From Deltaproteobacteria bacterium (lineage in GTDB: Bacteria > Desulfobacterota > Desulfarculia > Adiutricales > Adiutricaceae): 5,031 nt of DNA. Each line of letters opens with the position of its first letter. The first letter of the stretch is position 1. Below are positions 4,945-5,031 of this stretch, piece after piece. Below the pieces are notes generated by a model that made no database searches, was not told the DNA's origin, and was given only the letters and a program-made list of their open reading frames with translations. Where the stretch lies: assembly GCA_031277995.1 (NCBI GenBank), contig JAITLH010000296.1:1-5031 (forward strand), given 5' to 3'. The position numbers and the translations under genes are program-made.

Positions 4945-5031
4945 ATGAATCGAGCTGACATAGTCGCGAATCTTAAAAAAATCGCGGGGCCGGAGAGGGT
5001 CATCGTTGAGGAACAAATCTTAAAGGACGCC
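4945..5031 (+). CDS. FAD-linked oxidase, YgcU-like (3'-truncated by window edge)
   Basis: Only the first 29 codons are present, in frame to the last base. They read MNRADIVANLKKIAG, then PERVIVEEQILKDA. This follows the N-terminal helix pattern of FAD_binding_4 oxidases (IVxxLKxIxGxxRVIxxExxLK), and from memory it matches the E. coli YgcU start at many positions. YgcU is an FAD oxidase related to alkyl-DHAP synthase and GlcD; its substrate is unknown. The neighbouring ygcE-type kinase and ETF genes make a YgcU-like role more likely, since those genes are clustered in E. coli. GlcD or a D-lactate dehydrogenase homologue is the main alternative, and 29 residues cannot decide. It has its own GGTGAGGG site and follows a probable terminator and an AT-rich gap, so it is likely transcribed from a separate promoter. 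Confidence 0.7.
   Translation, partial: MNRADIVANLKKIAGPERVIVEEQILKDA

Noticed and set aside
4834..5016. Antisense frame of 60 codons over the leader of the second oxidase
   Set aside because: It overlaps the sense start with a good ribosome site and has no recognisable features.

Overview
The window is a compact, co-directional (+ strand) redox operon from a bacterium with GC-rich coding DNA and an AT-rich regulatory gap. In order it holds the C-terminal part of a GlcD/D-lactate-dehydrogenase-type FAD-linked oxidase (cut by the left edge), etfB, etfA, an FGGY carbohydrate kinase that I recognise as a YgcE homologue, a stretch of about 330 bases without a gene, and the first 29 codons of a second FAD-linked oxidase that looks YgcU-like (cut by the right edge). 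There are no RNA genes, transposases or CRISPR arrays. The taxon cannot be fixed from this sequence. The ETF sequences resemble those of anaerobes. The coding DNA is saturated with GGCC/GGGCC and carries many A and T runs. An anaerobic Gram-negative, possibly a Desulfobacterota-like lineage, is a guess only.

Layout: 1-1155 oxidase (partial); 1166-2101 etfB, starting 10 bases after the oxidase stop; 2098-3108 etfA, overlapping etfB by 4 bases (GTGA); 3109-3185 a 77-base spacer with a strong hairpin; 3186-4616 the ygcE-type kinase; 4617-4781 competing hairpins and a three-copy tandem repeat of 34-36 bases that ends in a terminator-like structure; 4782-4944 an AT-rich, promoter-like gap with dyad symmetries; 4945-5031 the start of the second oxidase.

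How they work together (inference): the first oxidase would oxidise a 2-hydroxy acid or similar substrate and exchange electrons with the EtfAB heterodimer, as in the lactate dehydrogenase/EtfAB complexes of acetogens. The kinase and the YgcU-like oxidase match partners in the uncharacterised E. coli ygc cluster, where ETF-like genes (ygcQ, ygcR), an FAD oxidase (ygcU) and a kinase (ygcE) also sit together. The conserved association suggests a catabolic route in which a polyol or sugar-derived compound is oxidised by flavoenzymes feeding an ETF and is also phosphorylated. The substrate is not known, and nothing in the window identifies it.

The least ordinary points are the ygc-like module itself, the tandem hairpin array after the kinase, an in-frame 15-base minisatellite that inserts a KGPxP linker before the C-terminal arm of EtfB, and replacements at normally conserved flavin or metal-site positions in the first oxidase and in EtfA.
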